In this document: in pieces, positions 24,596 through 34,312 of the stretch | How positions within the stretch are numbered: position 1 is the first letter of the stretch | Layout of the letters: each line of letters starts with the position of its first letter | Source of the DNA: Panacagrimonas sp041603235 | GTDB lineage: Bacteria; Pseudomonadota; Gammaproteobacteria; Nevskiales; Nevskiaceae | DNA length: 64,000 nt | Direction: 5' to 3' | Assembly (NCBI GenBank): GCA_041603235.1 | Contig: JBFIES010000005.1 | Location: 1 to 64,000, forward strand | Notes under the pieces: model-generated | The model's input: only the letters and a program-made list of their open reading frames with translations | The model's database searches: none | Told to the model about the DNA's origin: nothing | Program-made: the position numbers and the translations under genes

Positions 24596-25944
24596 TGGCA
24601 TCAGCACAATCAGAAGCCGCCGATGTGCCGATCGTTGCCATTGGCTCGTCTGCTGGTGGCATCGTCCCAATCGGTGAGTTGATCAGGGCGATCGGGGAGG
24701 TGCCCCCATTTGCCATCGTCGTGGCGCAGCATTTGTCAGCTACGCGAGCCAGTAGTCTGGTCGAGATTTTTCAGCGCTCGAGTGCAATGAAGGTCAAGAC
24801 CATCGAGCACGAGGAGTATGTGCAGGCCGGTGTGGTCTATGTGACCCCGCCCGGATTCGACGTGCGCTATGTCCGGGGCCAACTGCTGCTCAACGTGCCC
24901 GAGAAGAGAATTGTGCCGTTTCCTTCGGTGGATGCCTTATTTGAGAGTCTTGCCAATGACCCGGGACGGTGCCCGGCCATCGGGATCATTCTTTCCGGTC
25001 TCGGACGCGACGGCGAGCGCGGAGTCAGGGCGTTGTCCAGAGCGGGCGGTGTGATCCTGGTTCAGACCCTGCGCGAAGCGCAATCCGCGGGCATGCCCGA
25101 AGCAGCGCTGAGGAGCTCCTGTGCCGAACTGGTTGCAACAGCTGCCACCATTGGCGCTCGTCTTCCGGGTATCTGCGAGTCCATTCTGAGCAGTGGGCCC
25201 AGCGTGCGGGCCGCTGAGTTGAAGGCGGTGAGCACATTTGCCGAACCCCTTCTCGGTATTGATCTGGGGCGATTCGACCCGGCTGTCGCGGATCAGGCGC
25301 TGCACCGCCGCGCTGCACTGGTGGGTGCGGATTCAGTGATGAGCTACGCAGAGAAAATGGCGGAACATCCGGCCGAGGCCGACGCCTTGTTGCGGCACAT
25401 CCTGAAACCCTCCGGCAGTTTCGACCCCAAGGCTCCCCAGCGCCATCAGATGATCGAGGCATTGCTTGCCTGCTATCAGGAATATCAGGGCGCGCGGCCG
25501 TTTCGTGCGTGGAGCATGGGCTGCGCAACCGGCGAGGAGACCTATGCCATGGTCTTCGCCCTCGAAGCCGCCGCGAAACGTCGTGACAATGCACCCGATT
25601 TTCTGGTGTATGGAACAGACCTGCGGCCAGACTGCATTAGTCTGGCGCGCACCGGCAGTTACAGTGACTACGAGGTGGAGTGCCTGACCAGGGACACACT
25701 GACCCGGTGCATGGTGCCGCATTTGCGCTTTCACACCGTGAAAAGGGAGTTGCGCAGAAAGACCTTGTTCACTGTCCACGATGCCTTGAATCAGAACCCG
25801 CTGCAGGAAATGCAGTTCGTGGCATGTCTTGGCGTCATGCCGCTATTGAGCAGTCGCCAGTCCGCCACGCTGCACGCGCGCCTGTCCCTGAGTTTGGTTG
25901 CGGGCGGGACGCTGTTTAGCGAGGCAGACCTTCAATCCGGCTGA
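24595..25944 (+). CDS. CheB-CheR fusion protein with decayed CheR domain
   Basis: 449 residues. The CheB methylesterase half looks intact, with S19 (GSSAGG), H46 (AQHLS) and D139 (GRDGERG) as the expected Ser-His-Asp triad. The CheR half retains the SAM motif (WSMGCATGEETYAM) and GTDLRPD, but where active relatives have CRNLLIYF it reads ACLGVMPLLS and the tail is short. It could still bind SAM or chemoreceptor-like partners. ATG 24595 overlaps the previous stop; GTG 24592 is also possible. It converges on the 1009-residue CheB-CheR protein. Confidence 0.85.
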   Translation: MASAQSEAADVPIVAIGSSAGGIVPIGELIRAIGEVPPFAIVVAQHLSATRASSLVEIFQRSSAMKVKTIEHEEYVQAGVVYVTPPGFDVRYVRGQLLLNVPEKRIVPFPSVDALFESLANDPGRCPAIGIILSGLGRDGERGVRALSRAGGVILVQTLREAQSAGMPEAALRSSCAELVATAATIGARLPGICESILSSGPSVRAAELKAVSTFAEPLLGIDLGRFDPAVADQALHRRAALVGADSVMSYAEKMAEHPAEADALLRHILKPSGSFDPKAPQRHQMIEALLACYQEYQGARPFRAWSMGCATGEETYAMVFALEAAAKRRDNAPDFLVYGTDLRPDCISLARTGSYSDYEVECLTRDTLTRCMVPHLRFHTVKRELRRKTLFTVHDALNQNPLQEMQFVACLGVMPLLSSRQSATLHARLSLSLVAGGTLFSEADLQSG

Positions 25945-25945
25945 C

Positions 25946-28900
25946 TCAGTGTTTCAGAGGTATGAGTTGTATGTTGATCTGAACCGGCGTGGTTGAGGTC
26001 GTGCCCTTGGACAGTGAGGCGACCAATAAGGCCGGGGTCTTGGACTTGCTGTCATTCGGGGCGCTGATCATCAATTCGTGACTCATGCTGGTGCGCTCGG
26101 CGTGCACAAGTTCATCCAGCATTGTTCGCCACTCCCGACTCTTGGGGTCGTGAATGACTTCAGTGAGCGTCTTGTTCAGCAATTCCTTTTCCGTAATGCC
26201 CAGCGTCTCGCACAGCGCTGCATTTGCCTTGATGAACTGCAGGTTGCGTTTGAGTACGCCCATGCCCACTGCACTCATCTCGAAATTCAGGCGGTACATG
26301 GCTTCGCGATCGCGGAGCACGGTTTCAGCCGCTGCCCGAGTGGAGACATCGATGAACGTCACCACAGCGCCGTGTGATTCTCCGTCAGCGGTCAGTGTAG
26401 GCATCGCGCGAACATTGAAAGTCCGTCCCTGATCATCATTGATGCTGACTTCGTTGGGTTTGCCCAGCCGGATCACGTTCTTGATGGTGGGAAGCAGGCC
26501 CACCATGTCCACATGCCAGTCAATGCTGGCCAGAGACAGATCGATCTGCAGGCCTTCCTTGGGCAGGGTCTGGTCGGCAGAGCGATTGAAATGCTTGAGG
26601 TGCATGCGCTGGTCGGTCACCAGCATTGGAAAGTCGAGACTCTCCTTCATGCTCTGCAAATCGCTGGCAAGCTGTGAAAGCTCGTAGGATTTGGACTGCA
26701 TTTCGTCATTGACGGTCAGCAGCTCTTCGTTGGTCGACTGTAGTTCCTCGTTGGAGGTCTGCAATTCTTCGTTGGTTGACTGCAGTTCTTCATTGGCGGA
26801 CTGCAGTTCCTCACTTTGCGACATCAGTTCTTCGTTTGAGGTTTCCAGCTCCTCAACCACGGTCTGCAAATGCTGACGGGTCGAGGCCAGTTCCTTTTCC
26901 AGTTCCTCGATGATGACGTTGTCACGATGTTCTTCGGTCCCACGCTCGCTGGCAGAGTGCAGCGGTTTCTCGGCGGGCTCGAATGACAGTGACAGCAGCA
27001 GTTGTTTGTCCAGCTGCAAGGCGTTGACCACCGGGACGAAGCTGCGACTTTCATTGTCCATGGTGACTGCAATGACAGTGCCGGTCTGGGGCTGTCTTTC
27101 GCGTCTGCAGCGGTGAACCAGGGCGCGAATCTCGCCGCGCATTTCATCCGGGACCAGATCAAAAACCTTGAGGTCTGCAGAGCCGCGAGGGAAGCGCAGG
27201 AAAGGCCGCAATTCGCCAAGAAAGTGCAGCGCCTCGTCCGCTTCATTGATGACAACCGCTGGCGGGCAGTAGCGTTCGGCGATCGCCGTCAGCAACTTGT
27301 AATTGGTGTTGGGAAACTCCGGGCCGCCGCGTCGCGCAGGTTCTTCCATCTGCCCGTCGCCGCGTCTCGAACGCAGTGGCACGGCGTACGAAGGGCCAGG
27401 CGTTTCCCGGCGAATATAGATGCGCGCCTTCTTGTCCAGATCTGCAAACAGTTCCTTGTGCAGCTCGATGGATTCCGATTTGCCCAGGAAGAGTCGGCCA
27501 TTGGTGCGCAGTGCGTAGTGAAAAATCTCAAGTACGCGGCGTTGCACATCGCGGTTGAAATAAATCAGCAGATTGCGGCAGCTGATGAGATCGACGCGAG
27601 AAAACGGCGGGTCCTCAATGACATTCTGAACGGCGAACACCATGTTCTGGCGTAGCGACTTCTTGACCTGATAGGTGCGACCGGTGTGCTCGAAATATCG
27701 TTCGCGCATCGGCTTTGGCAGTGATTCCACGGCCGTGTCCGGATAGTTGCCGTTGCGCGCGAAGGCCAGCGCATCGGTGTCCAGATCGGTGGCAAAAACC
27801 AGAAAATCGGTGCGCAAGCCTTTTTCTCGCACAATCTCCGAGATCAGCATGGCAATGCCATAGGCTTCTTCGCCGGTGGCACAGGCCGGTACCCAGATAC
27901 GAATCACGCTGTCGCGGCCCGTCTCATCGACCATTTTCTCGAGCTGGATGCGCAACAGCTCAAAAGCCTGCGGATCACGGAAGAAAGAAGTGACCGAGAT
28001 CAGCACGTCCTTGGCCAGCTGTTGGGCCTCTTCCCGATTGATGCGCACCATCTCTGCGTAGTTATCCAGCGACGAGAGCTTGTGCAGGGCCATGCGCCGC
28101 GATAACCGCCGATTGACCGTGGCTGACTTGTAGTGGCCAAGATCAAAGCCGGTATGACGTTTCACATGAGCATTGATCTTGGCCTGAGCGCCAACAATCT
28201 CTTCTTCGTGCAGCGGCAATCGCATGGAGGCTGGCAAGGCGACCAGGCCGAGCAGCACATCGCCCACCTTCTGCGCAGGCAACACCATATCGGCAGAGCC
28301 CGTCTGTATGGCCGCGCGTGGCATGCCGTCGTATTTTGCCGTTTGCGGGTCCTGAATCAGTGCAACGCCGCCAGCAGCCTTGATGGCCCTGATGCCCAGC
28401 GCGCCATCGCTGCCAGTGCCGGACAAGATGATGCCGACCGTGTTTTCGCCGTAGTTTTCTGCCAGAGAGGTGAAAAAATGATCGACCGAAGGCTTGGGGC
28501 CAACGGTGGCCTTGGGCTTGAGCAGGCGCAAGGCACCATTGATGTATTCCACATCGTGGTTGGGAGGCGTGATGTAGATGGTGTCCGGCAGTGGCACCAG
28601 CTTGTCGGTGACATCGCGCACCGCCAGTTCCGTGCTTGGCCGCAGCAGATCCCGAAGCAAGCTCGAATGCGAGGGGGACAGATGTTGCGCCACCACGTAG
28701 GTCAGCGAGCCAGTATGGGCCAGCCCAGACATCATCTCTTTTAGCGCTTCAAGGCCGCCGGCGGATGCGCCGATGCCCACGATCACCAGTTTGGACGGGT
28801 CTGCGATTCCCGGTCTGCTGGACTTGCTTGCTACAACTTTGCCTCGCTTTGACGCTGGCTTCGCCGCAGACTTGGCGGGTGCTTTCTTGGCCGCGCTCTT

Positions 28901-28975
28901 GGCGGGGAGCTTGGCCGTTTTCTTGCTCGCCGAAGGCACGACTTTTGGCTTGTCTGAGGCTTTTCCAGATTTCAT
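25946..28975 (-). CDS. CheB-CheR-PAS hybrid signalling protein
   Basis: 1009 residues. A Lys/Ala/Pro-rich basic N-terminus (about 1-57) precedes a CheB domain (GIGASAGG, AQHLS, GTGSDG triad), a CheR methyltransferase (VTSFFRDPQAF, ACATGEEAYG, SCRNLLIYF), a PAS-like segment, a coiled coil of NEELQ-type heptads, and two PAS domains to the C-terminus. No kinase or cyclase output domain is present. Such fusions usually occur outside true chemotaxis and act with kinases or c-di-GMP proteins. It is divergent from the 1717-residue homologue, which shares the CheB-CheR-coil core, so one probably arose from the other by duplication. Confidence 0.9.
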   Translation of the reverse strand: MKSGKASDKPKVVPSASKKTAKLPAKSAAKKAPAKSAAKPASKRGKVVASKSSRPGIADPSKLVIVGIGASAGGLEALKEMMSGLAHTGSLTYVVAQHLSPSHSSLLRDLLRPSTELAVRDVTDKLVPLPDTIYITPPNHDVEYINGALRLLKPKATVGPKPSVDHFFTSLAENYGENTVGIILSGTGSDGALGIRAIKAAGGVALIQDPQTAKYDGMPRAAIQTGSADMVLPAQKVGDVLLGLVALPASMRLPLHEEEIVGAQAKINAHVKRHTGFDLGHYKSATVNRRLSRRMALHKLSSLDNYAEMVRINREEAQQLAKDVLISVTSFFRDPQAFELLRIQLEKMVDETGRDSVIRIWVPACATGEEAYGIAMLISEIVREKGLRTDFLVFATDLDTDALAFARNGNYPDTAVESLPKPMRERYFEHTGRTYQVKKSLRQNMVFAVQNVIEDPPFSRVDLISCRNLLIYFNRDVQRRVLEIFHYALRTNGRLFLGKSESIELHKELFADLDKKARIYIRRETPGPSYAVPLRSRRGDGQMEEPARRGGPEFPNTNYKLLTAIAERYCPPAVVINEADEALHFLGELRPFLRFPRGSADLKVFDLVPDEMRGEIRALVHRCRRERQPQTGTVIAVTMDNESRSFVPVVNALQLDKQLLLSLSFEPAEKPLHSASERGTEEHRDNVIIEELEKELASTRQHLQTVVEELETSNEELMSQSEELQSANEELQSTNEELQTSNEELQSTNEELLTVNDEMQSKSYELSQLASDLQSMKESLDFPMLVTDQRMHLKHFNRSADQTLPKEGLQIDLSLASIDWHVDMVGLLPTIKNVIRLGKPNEVSINDDQGRTFNVRAMPTLTADGESHGAVVTFIDVSTRAAAETVLRDREAMYRLNFEMSAVGMGVLKRNLQFIKANAALCETLGITEKELLNKTLTEVIHDPKSREWRTMLDELVHAERTSMSHELMISAPNDSKSKTPALLVASLSKGTTSTTPVQINIQLIPLKH
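26691..26876. repeat. Tandem heptad-coding repeat (coiled coil), inverted relative to 31197-31345
   Basis: Imperfect 21-base repeats encoding (S/T)NEELQ units within the 1009-residue gene. The near-identical repeat tract of the neighbouring 1717-residue gene lies about 4.4 kb away in the opposite orientation, so the two tracts form a large inverted repeat at DNA level. Confidence 0.7.
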
Positions 28976-29124
28976 TTCTACTCACTTGAAAGGCGTGCCA
29001 ACAGGCCCGAATTTCATCGCGGGCCAACACATCGGCACAATCATACTTAGAATAGACTCGCTGGTCGGTTGTGCAATGACAACCTGACAGATACTTCATT
29101 TTGTAACAGTCCCATCGAGCGCTC

Positions 29125-32100
29125 ATGACTGACGCACCGCGCAAGAAATCCATTCGGCCCAAAGTCTCCGGGAAAAAGCTCGCAACGGGGGACAATGCTG
29201 GTCCGAAAGGGGGCAAGGACGAGCCGACCATGATCGTGGGGGTGGGCTCCTCAGCGGGTGGCTTGCAGCCACTGAAGGAACTGATCGGTAGCCTCGACGT
29301 GGGTGCAAGGCTCTGCGTGGTGGTCGCGCAGCACGTCACGCCCACGCACGAAAGCCTGCTGGCCGAACTGCTTTCGCCCAGGACGAAGCTGAAAGTCAAA
29401 TATCTGAACCGGGCGATGACACCGGCAGCCAATACGGTCCTGGTTGTTCCGCCCAACAGCGATATGACGGTTGAGAATGGGCGGTTCAAGCCTTTGCGTG
29501 TCGACGGCGCGCGCGTGCGCGGCCCTCGTCCGAGCATTGATCACCTGTTCAGTTCTCTGGCCAGCGAGTTTGGTGATCGTGCTGTTGCCGTCGTGCTCTC
29601 TGGCACCGGAGCCGATGGCACCAATGGTACCGAGGCGATCCGTGCCGCAGGCGGAATTGTCCTGGTGCAGGAACCCGGTTCAGCCCAGTTTGATGCCATG
29701 CCGAGATCGGTCATCGAATCGCGGCAGTACGATCTGATTCTGTCGCCTGCTGACATGGGTGACGCCCTGTTGCGCATCGCCCGGGAAGCCAGTGATCCAG
29801 TGGAGGCCAAGTCACTGATCAAGGCGGTTCCGGAATCTCTGGTCAAGCAAATCAAGCTGCTCGTGCGCAAGCGCACCGGTTTGAATCTAGACCATTACAA
29901 GATGACGACGGTGTTGCGCCGGATCCGCAGGCGCATGCAACTCGCCGGTTGTTCCGACATGCAGCAGTATCTGGATTTCATGACTGGCGATGCCGATGAG
30001 GCGACACGGCTGGCGGGCGACCTGAGTGTTCGGGTGACTTCGTTCTTTCGTGATCCAGAGCATTTCAAGAAGCTCAAGGCCATCGTCGAGGAAAAGGTGG
30101 AGCGACTCGAAGTTGGCGAGATGCTGCGGATTTGGGTGCCGGGATGCGCCTCAGGCGAAGAGGCCTACAGCATCGGGATTTTGCTCATGGAGGCTTTCCG
30201 TCAGCAGAATCGACAGGCTTCTTTCCTGATGTTTGTCAGCGATATCAATCCTGATTCCGTGGCCATGGCACGGGCCGGGCTTTATTCGGAAGAGCGACTG
30301 AAGCTGGTGCCGGAGCCATTGCGCCAGCGCTACTTCGACATTACCGATGGTGTTGCCGAGGTCAGCAAGGCCATTCGCCAGTTCATGATTTTTGCCACAC
30401 AGAATACGGTCGAAGATCCGCCGTTTTCGAAGCTCGACCTTCTCAGCTGCAGGAACCTGCTGATTTATTTTGAAGCGCCGACGCAGAAACATGTCATCGC
30501 CGCATTTCACTACGCGCTCAAGCCTGATGGCGTCCTGTTTCTGGGCGCATCCGAAACCATCGAGATTCAAAAAGACCTGTTCGAGATTCTGGATTCCAAG
30601 GCGCGGCTGTATGGGCGAAAGTCCCATCCGGTGGTTTACCAGTTCAGTCATTCACGTAAGGTGCAGGAGGAGGCGCTTCCCGATTCCAGCGCTGACACCC
30701 CGCCCAAATCCGGGGTTCGCCGAGAGCCTTCGAATCGCAGGGCGGTTCTCGAGCGCACCCGCGATATTGTCGCCGAGCATTATTCTCCGCCGGCCATCAT
30801 TATCGATGACGATGACCGCATTATTCATTTTGTTGGTGACCTGTCGCCGTTTGTAAACCTGCCACGCGGTGCAACAACCTGGACCGCGCAGCAACTGGTG
30901 ATGGCTCCGCTGAATGTGGAAATGCGCGCCTTGTTGCATCGCTGCCGCAAGGAGCGCATCAGCATTCGCGGTGGCAGCTACACGATGGATGTCAACGGCC
31001 AATTACGGCGAGTCACCTTGGCTGCCCATCCTGATGTGCAAGAGAACAAGGTCGTGGTGTTGCTGGCGTTTGAATCGCGGGTTCTGAGCGTTGAGGGGGC
31101 AGACGGTGCGGATCATGAGTCCATCAACCTGATCCGTGAACTCGAATCAGAGCTGGCCAATACGCGCGAGCATCTGCAGACCCTGGTTGAGGAAGTTGAG
31201 ACCAGCAATGAAGAATTGCAGACCGTCAATGAAGAGCTGCAGTCATCCAATGAGGAGCTGCAGTCCACCAATGAAGAAATGCAGACCTCCAATGAGGAGT
31301 TGCAGTCCACTAACGAAGAATTGCTGACGGTCAACGAAGAGGTCGCCAACAAGTCCGAAGAACTGCAGAGCTCCCGCGCGGACCTGATCAATATCAAGGA
31401 AGCGCTGGATCTGGTCATTATTGCTGTAGACGAGGCGTTGGCGATTACCCAGTTCAATCAGGCCATCACCATGGTGGCTGATCTGGACAGCGTGCGCCTC
31501 GGCGTGTCGCTTGGTTCTCTGCACTGGACCATTCCGAACAAGGGAATTTCGTCGGAAGTGCTGGCCGTTATCAGCGACCATAAGCAGCGCGCGCGAACCA
31601 TCACCACAGAAGACGGGCGCCACCTGCATCTGAAAATTGTTCCGTATCGCGACAGCGGAGAGCGGCAGGGCACTGGCGCGGTGATTTCATTCGCTGACAT
31701 CACCGAACAGGTGCAGATCCGGGACAGGCAACAGGCACAGGAAGAGCTGCACCGGATCATGCTGGAGTCCTCGCGTTCGGGTGCCATCATGACCAGCCCG
31801 GAGGGGCGCATTACCGAGTGCAATCCGGCAGCCGCAGAGGTGACGGGCTTTTCGCGAGAAAAATTGATTGACCGCGATATCGATTCCCTGTTTGCAGAAG
31901 AAAGCATTGGTGACTTTCGGGGGCATGTGCGCTCCGCCTTGTCCGCCTCCGGCGACGGCACCGCAACCTGTAACGCCCTCATTCAACGCCAGGATGGCTC
32001 CAACCGGTGGATGTCGGTCAGCATCGCGCGAGTGGGCGGCGCCGATAAAGGCGGCGGCCTGGTCGTTCAGCTCCATGACATCCACTCCATCAAGCGCCAG

Positions 32101-34278
32101 CAGGAGCGCCTGACGGCCGAGCACTCGCAGTTGCGTTTCCTGAACGCTGTCTCGCGGCGTGCCCTGGATTCCGAGTCCATCCCGGAGCTGTTGGGCACTG
32201 TGCTCGGCGACCTTTCGGTTCTGTTTGATGATCTGGAAGTGATGTACCTGAAATGGACGCCTGCCGTCGGCCTCATCCCGCGTATGAGAGTGTCTGCGGG
32301 AGAAGGCGTTGAACAAGTTTCCGGAAAGGGGCCGTTGAAGCTATCCAATCCCATTCTGCGCAGATTGCGCAATCTGGAATTGGTCGTGCATCAGGGTCCC
32401 GGTGACAAATCCTCCGGCCTGGCCGCCGGCAGTCCGGATGCCTGGTCTTATCTGGACGTGGCAGTTTCCAACGGCTTGGAGCTGACCGGCGTCATCCGAT
32501 TGGCATCGCCGATTCACCGTGAATGGAGTGAGTACGACACTGATCTCTTGCGCGCCGTGGCGGACGTCGTCTCGGTGGCAGAGCGCGACGCAGAGTCACG
32601 CGAGAAGCGGGCAGAGGCATATCGCAGCCTTGATGAGCAGCGCGAGCGGGTTGAGATTACGCTGCGATCCATCAGCGATGGCGTCATCACCACGGATGTA
32701 GAAGGGCGCATTGAGACCATGAATCCGCCCGCTCTGGAGCTGTGTGGCGTGGGTGCTGACGAAGCACACGGAAAATCGTTGTTCAGCGTCTACAACGTCG
32801 TTCGCGGAGAGAAGTTGGCGCATGTCTCCAATGTGGTTGAGCGCTGCTTGCGTGAGCTCGAACCCGTCCAGGACGCCAGTCTTGATCTCTACCTGCTGCG
32901 CAGTGATGGCAAGCGCATTCCCATCAATCATTCCGCTGCGCCGATCCTCGACCACGATGGCGCTGCAATCGGTGCCGTGCTGGTTTTCCGTGATGTGACG
33001 GATACGCGACTGCTGGCCCGGGAACTGAGTTATCGCGCAGCGCATGATCCTCTGACCAGTTTGCCAAACCGTGACGAGTTTGACCGGCGTGCGGAGCTGG
33101 CACTCAAGGAGGCTCAAGCCGGGAACGCGCGCTGCGCGCTGGTGGCCATAGACCTGGATCGATTCAAGCCCGTCAATGACACCGCCGGGCATGCTGCCGG
33201 AGACGCGCTACTGCGCAAAGTGGCGCAGGTGGGCCGAGAAAAACTGCGCGAATCGGACACGCTCGCGCGAGTCGGCGGTGATGAGTTTGCCGTGCTCTTG
33301 CCCAACTGCGGGCCGCAACGGGCCTTGCAGATTGTGGATGGCCTGATCCAGGCGATCGCAGAGATTCGCCTGGACTGGTCGGGTCAGTCCTTGAGCATTG
33401 GAGCTTCGGCGGGGCTGGTCATGATGGGATCGGATTCGCCGGCCCTGTCGAAATTGCTCGATGCCGCTGATGCTGCCTGTTACGTGGCCAAGCGAAATGG
33501 TCGGGGTCGGGTGGAGCTCAGCGACCTCGATGCCAGCGGCCTCGATTCTGAATCTGCAGCGCTGGATGTCGTGCGCAGTTCGATGGAGTCGGACCGCTGT
33601 GTGATCGTCCAGCAGCATGCGTTGTTGATTGGCGATCAATCTCAGCCGGGTTACACCGAATTGCTGATGCGCTTGCAGGCCCAGGACGGCACCACTCACC
33701 GTCCGGATGGCTTTGTACTGGCCGTTCGGCGCCATCAGCTCGCCCGTTCGCTGGATGTACTGTCAATCACGCACTCCTTGCAACAGATTGCGAAGGACGA
33801 CAAGCCGAATCATGTTTATGGGCTCAATCTGTTCGCCGAGTCCGTGCGTGACGATGAGATTCTTGCGCATCTCACGGAGCAGTCGGCAAAAACCGGTGTT
33901 GCGCCTGGCCGCATTTGTCTGGAGATTCCGGAGAGCGCAGCAACTCAGGATATGGAACTTCTGGCGGCGTTTGCGTCACGTGCCCGGAAAGCCGGATTCC
34001 TTCTGGCGATGGATCAGTTCGGTTCGCAGATGAACTCTTTCTCTGCCATCCGCTCGCTCGACCTGGATTACGTCAAGATCAACATGCGCCCGCAGGATCT
34101 GAGTTTCGGGCGGCCACCGCCACTGGACCAGGCCGTGCTGGAAGCCTTGAGTCATGTGTGTCGGCGGTCCAGCATTCGCACGATCGCGGTGGGCGTGGAA
34201 ACGCATGAGCTGATGCAGTCACTGCGCGAAACCGGCATCGATTATGTGCAAGGCACAGTTGCGGCACCGGTACCCTGA
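29125..34278 (+). CDS. Giant CheB-CheR-PAS-GAF-PAS-GGDEF-EAL hybrid protein
   Basis: 1717 residues. Basic N-terminus; CheB (S43 in GSSAGG, AQHVT, GTGADG); CheR (GCASGEEAYS near 334, CRNLLIYF near 442); PAS-like segment about 560-655; NEELQ coiled coil about 693-740; PAS about 755-990; GAF-like about 1005-1160; PAS about 1165-1295; GGDEF domain with RVGGDEF (1382-1388) and I-site RESD; C-terminal EAL-like domain. The EAL domain keeps E1512 (TELLMR) and the VKIN Lys, but DDFG is DQFG (1630-1633) and the AExVE glutamate is V1689, so phosphodiesterase activity is doubtful. It probably makes c-di-GMP in response to PAS/GAF signals. Confidence 0.92.
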   Translation: MTDAPRKKSIRPKVSGKKLATGDNAGPKGGKDEPTMIVGVGSSAGGLQPLKELIGSLDVGARLCVVVAQHVTPTHESLLAELLSPRTKLKVKYLNRAMTPAANTVLVVPPNSDMTVENGRFKPLRVDGARVRGPRPSIDHLFSSLASEFGDRAVAVVLSGTGADGTNGTEAIRAAGGIVLVQEPGSAQFDAMPRSVIESRQYDLILSPADMGDALLRIAREASDPVEAKSLIKAVPESLVKQIKLLVRKRTGLNLDHYKMTTVLRRIRRRMQLAGCSDMQQYLDFMTGDADEATRLAGDLSVRVTSFFRDPEHFKKLKAIVEEKVERLEVGEMLRIWVPGCASGEEAYSIGILLMEAFRQQNRQASFLMFVSDINPDSVAMARAGLYSEERLKLVPEPLRQRYFDITDGVAEVSKAIRQFMIFATQNTVEDPPFSKLDLLSCRNLLIYFEAPTQKHVIAAFHYALKPDGVLFLGASETIEIQKDLFEILDSKARLYGRKSHPVVYQFSHSRKVQEEALPDSSADTPPKSGVRREPSNRRAVLERTRDIVAEHYSPPAIIIDDDDRIIHFVGDLSPFVNLPRGATTWTAQQLVMAPLNVEMRALLHRCRKERISIRGGSYTMDVNGQLRRVTLAAHPDVQENKVVVLLAFESRVLSVEGADGADHESINLIRELESELANTREHLQTLVEEVETSNEELQTVNEELQSSNEELQSTNEEMQTSNEELQSTNEELLTVNEEVANKSEELQSSRADLINIKEALDLVIIAVDEALAITQFNQAITMVADLDSVRLGVSLGSLHWTIPNKGISSEVLAVISDHKQRARTITTEDGRHLHLKIVPYRDSGERQGTGAVISFADITEQVQIRDRQQAQEELHRIMLESSRSGAIMTSPEGRITECNPAAAEVTGFSREKLIDRDIDSLFAEESIGDFRGHVRSALSASGDGTATCNALIQRQDGSNRWMSVSIARVGGADKGGGLVVQLHDIHSIKRQQERLTAEHSQLRFLNAVSRRALDSESIPELLGTVLGDLSVLFDDLEVMYLKWTPAVGLIPRMRVSAGEGVEQVSGKGPLKLSNPILRRLRNLELVVHQGPGDKSSGLAAGSPDAWSYLDVAVSNGLELTGVIRLASPIHREWSEYDTDLLRAVADVVSVAERDAESREKRAEAYRSLDEQRERVEITLRSISDGVITTDVEGRIETMNPPALELCGVGADEAHGKSLFSVYNVVRGEKLAHVSNVVERCLRELEPVQDASLDLYLLRSDGKRIPINHSAAPILDHDGAAIGAVLVFRDVTDTRLLARELSYRAAHDPLTSLPNRDEFDRRAELALKEAQAGNARCALVAIDLDRFKPVNDTAGHAAGDALLRKVAQVGREKLRESDTLARVGGDEFAVLLPNCGPQRALQIVDGLIQAIAEIRLDWSGQSLSIGASAGLVMMGSDSPALSKLLDAADAACYVAKRNGRGRVELSDLDASGLDSESAALDVVRSSMESDRCVIVQQHALLIGDQSQPGYTELLMRLQAQDGTTHRPDGFVLAVRRHQLARSLDVLSITHSLQQIAKDDKPNHVYGLNLFAESVRDDEILAHLTEQSAKTGVAPGRICLEIPESAATQDMELLAAFASRARKAGFLLAMDQFGSQMNSFSAIRSLDLDYVKINMRPQDLSFGRPPPLDQAVLEALSHVCRRSSIRTIAVGVETHELMQSLRETGIDYVQGTVAAPVP
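31197..31345. repeat. Tandem heptad-coding repeat (coiled coil)
   Basis: About seven imperfect 21-base units (AATGAGGAGCTGCAG-like) encoding NEELQ(S/T)x heptads at about residues 693-740 of the giant hybrid. It is the partner of the inverted tract at 26691-26876. Confidence 0.7.
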
Positions 34279-34312
34279 AATCATCTCCCGGCGCTGAGCC
34301 AGTGCGCCTCGC

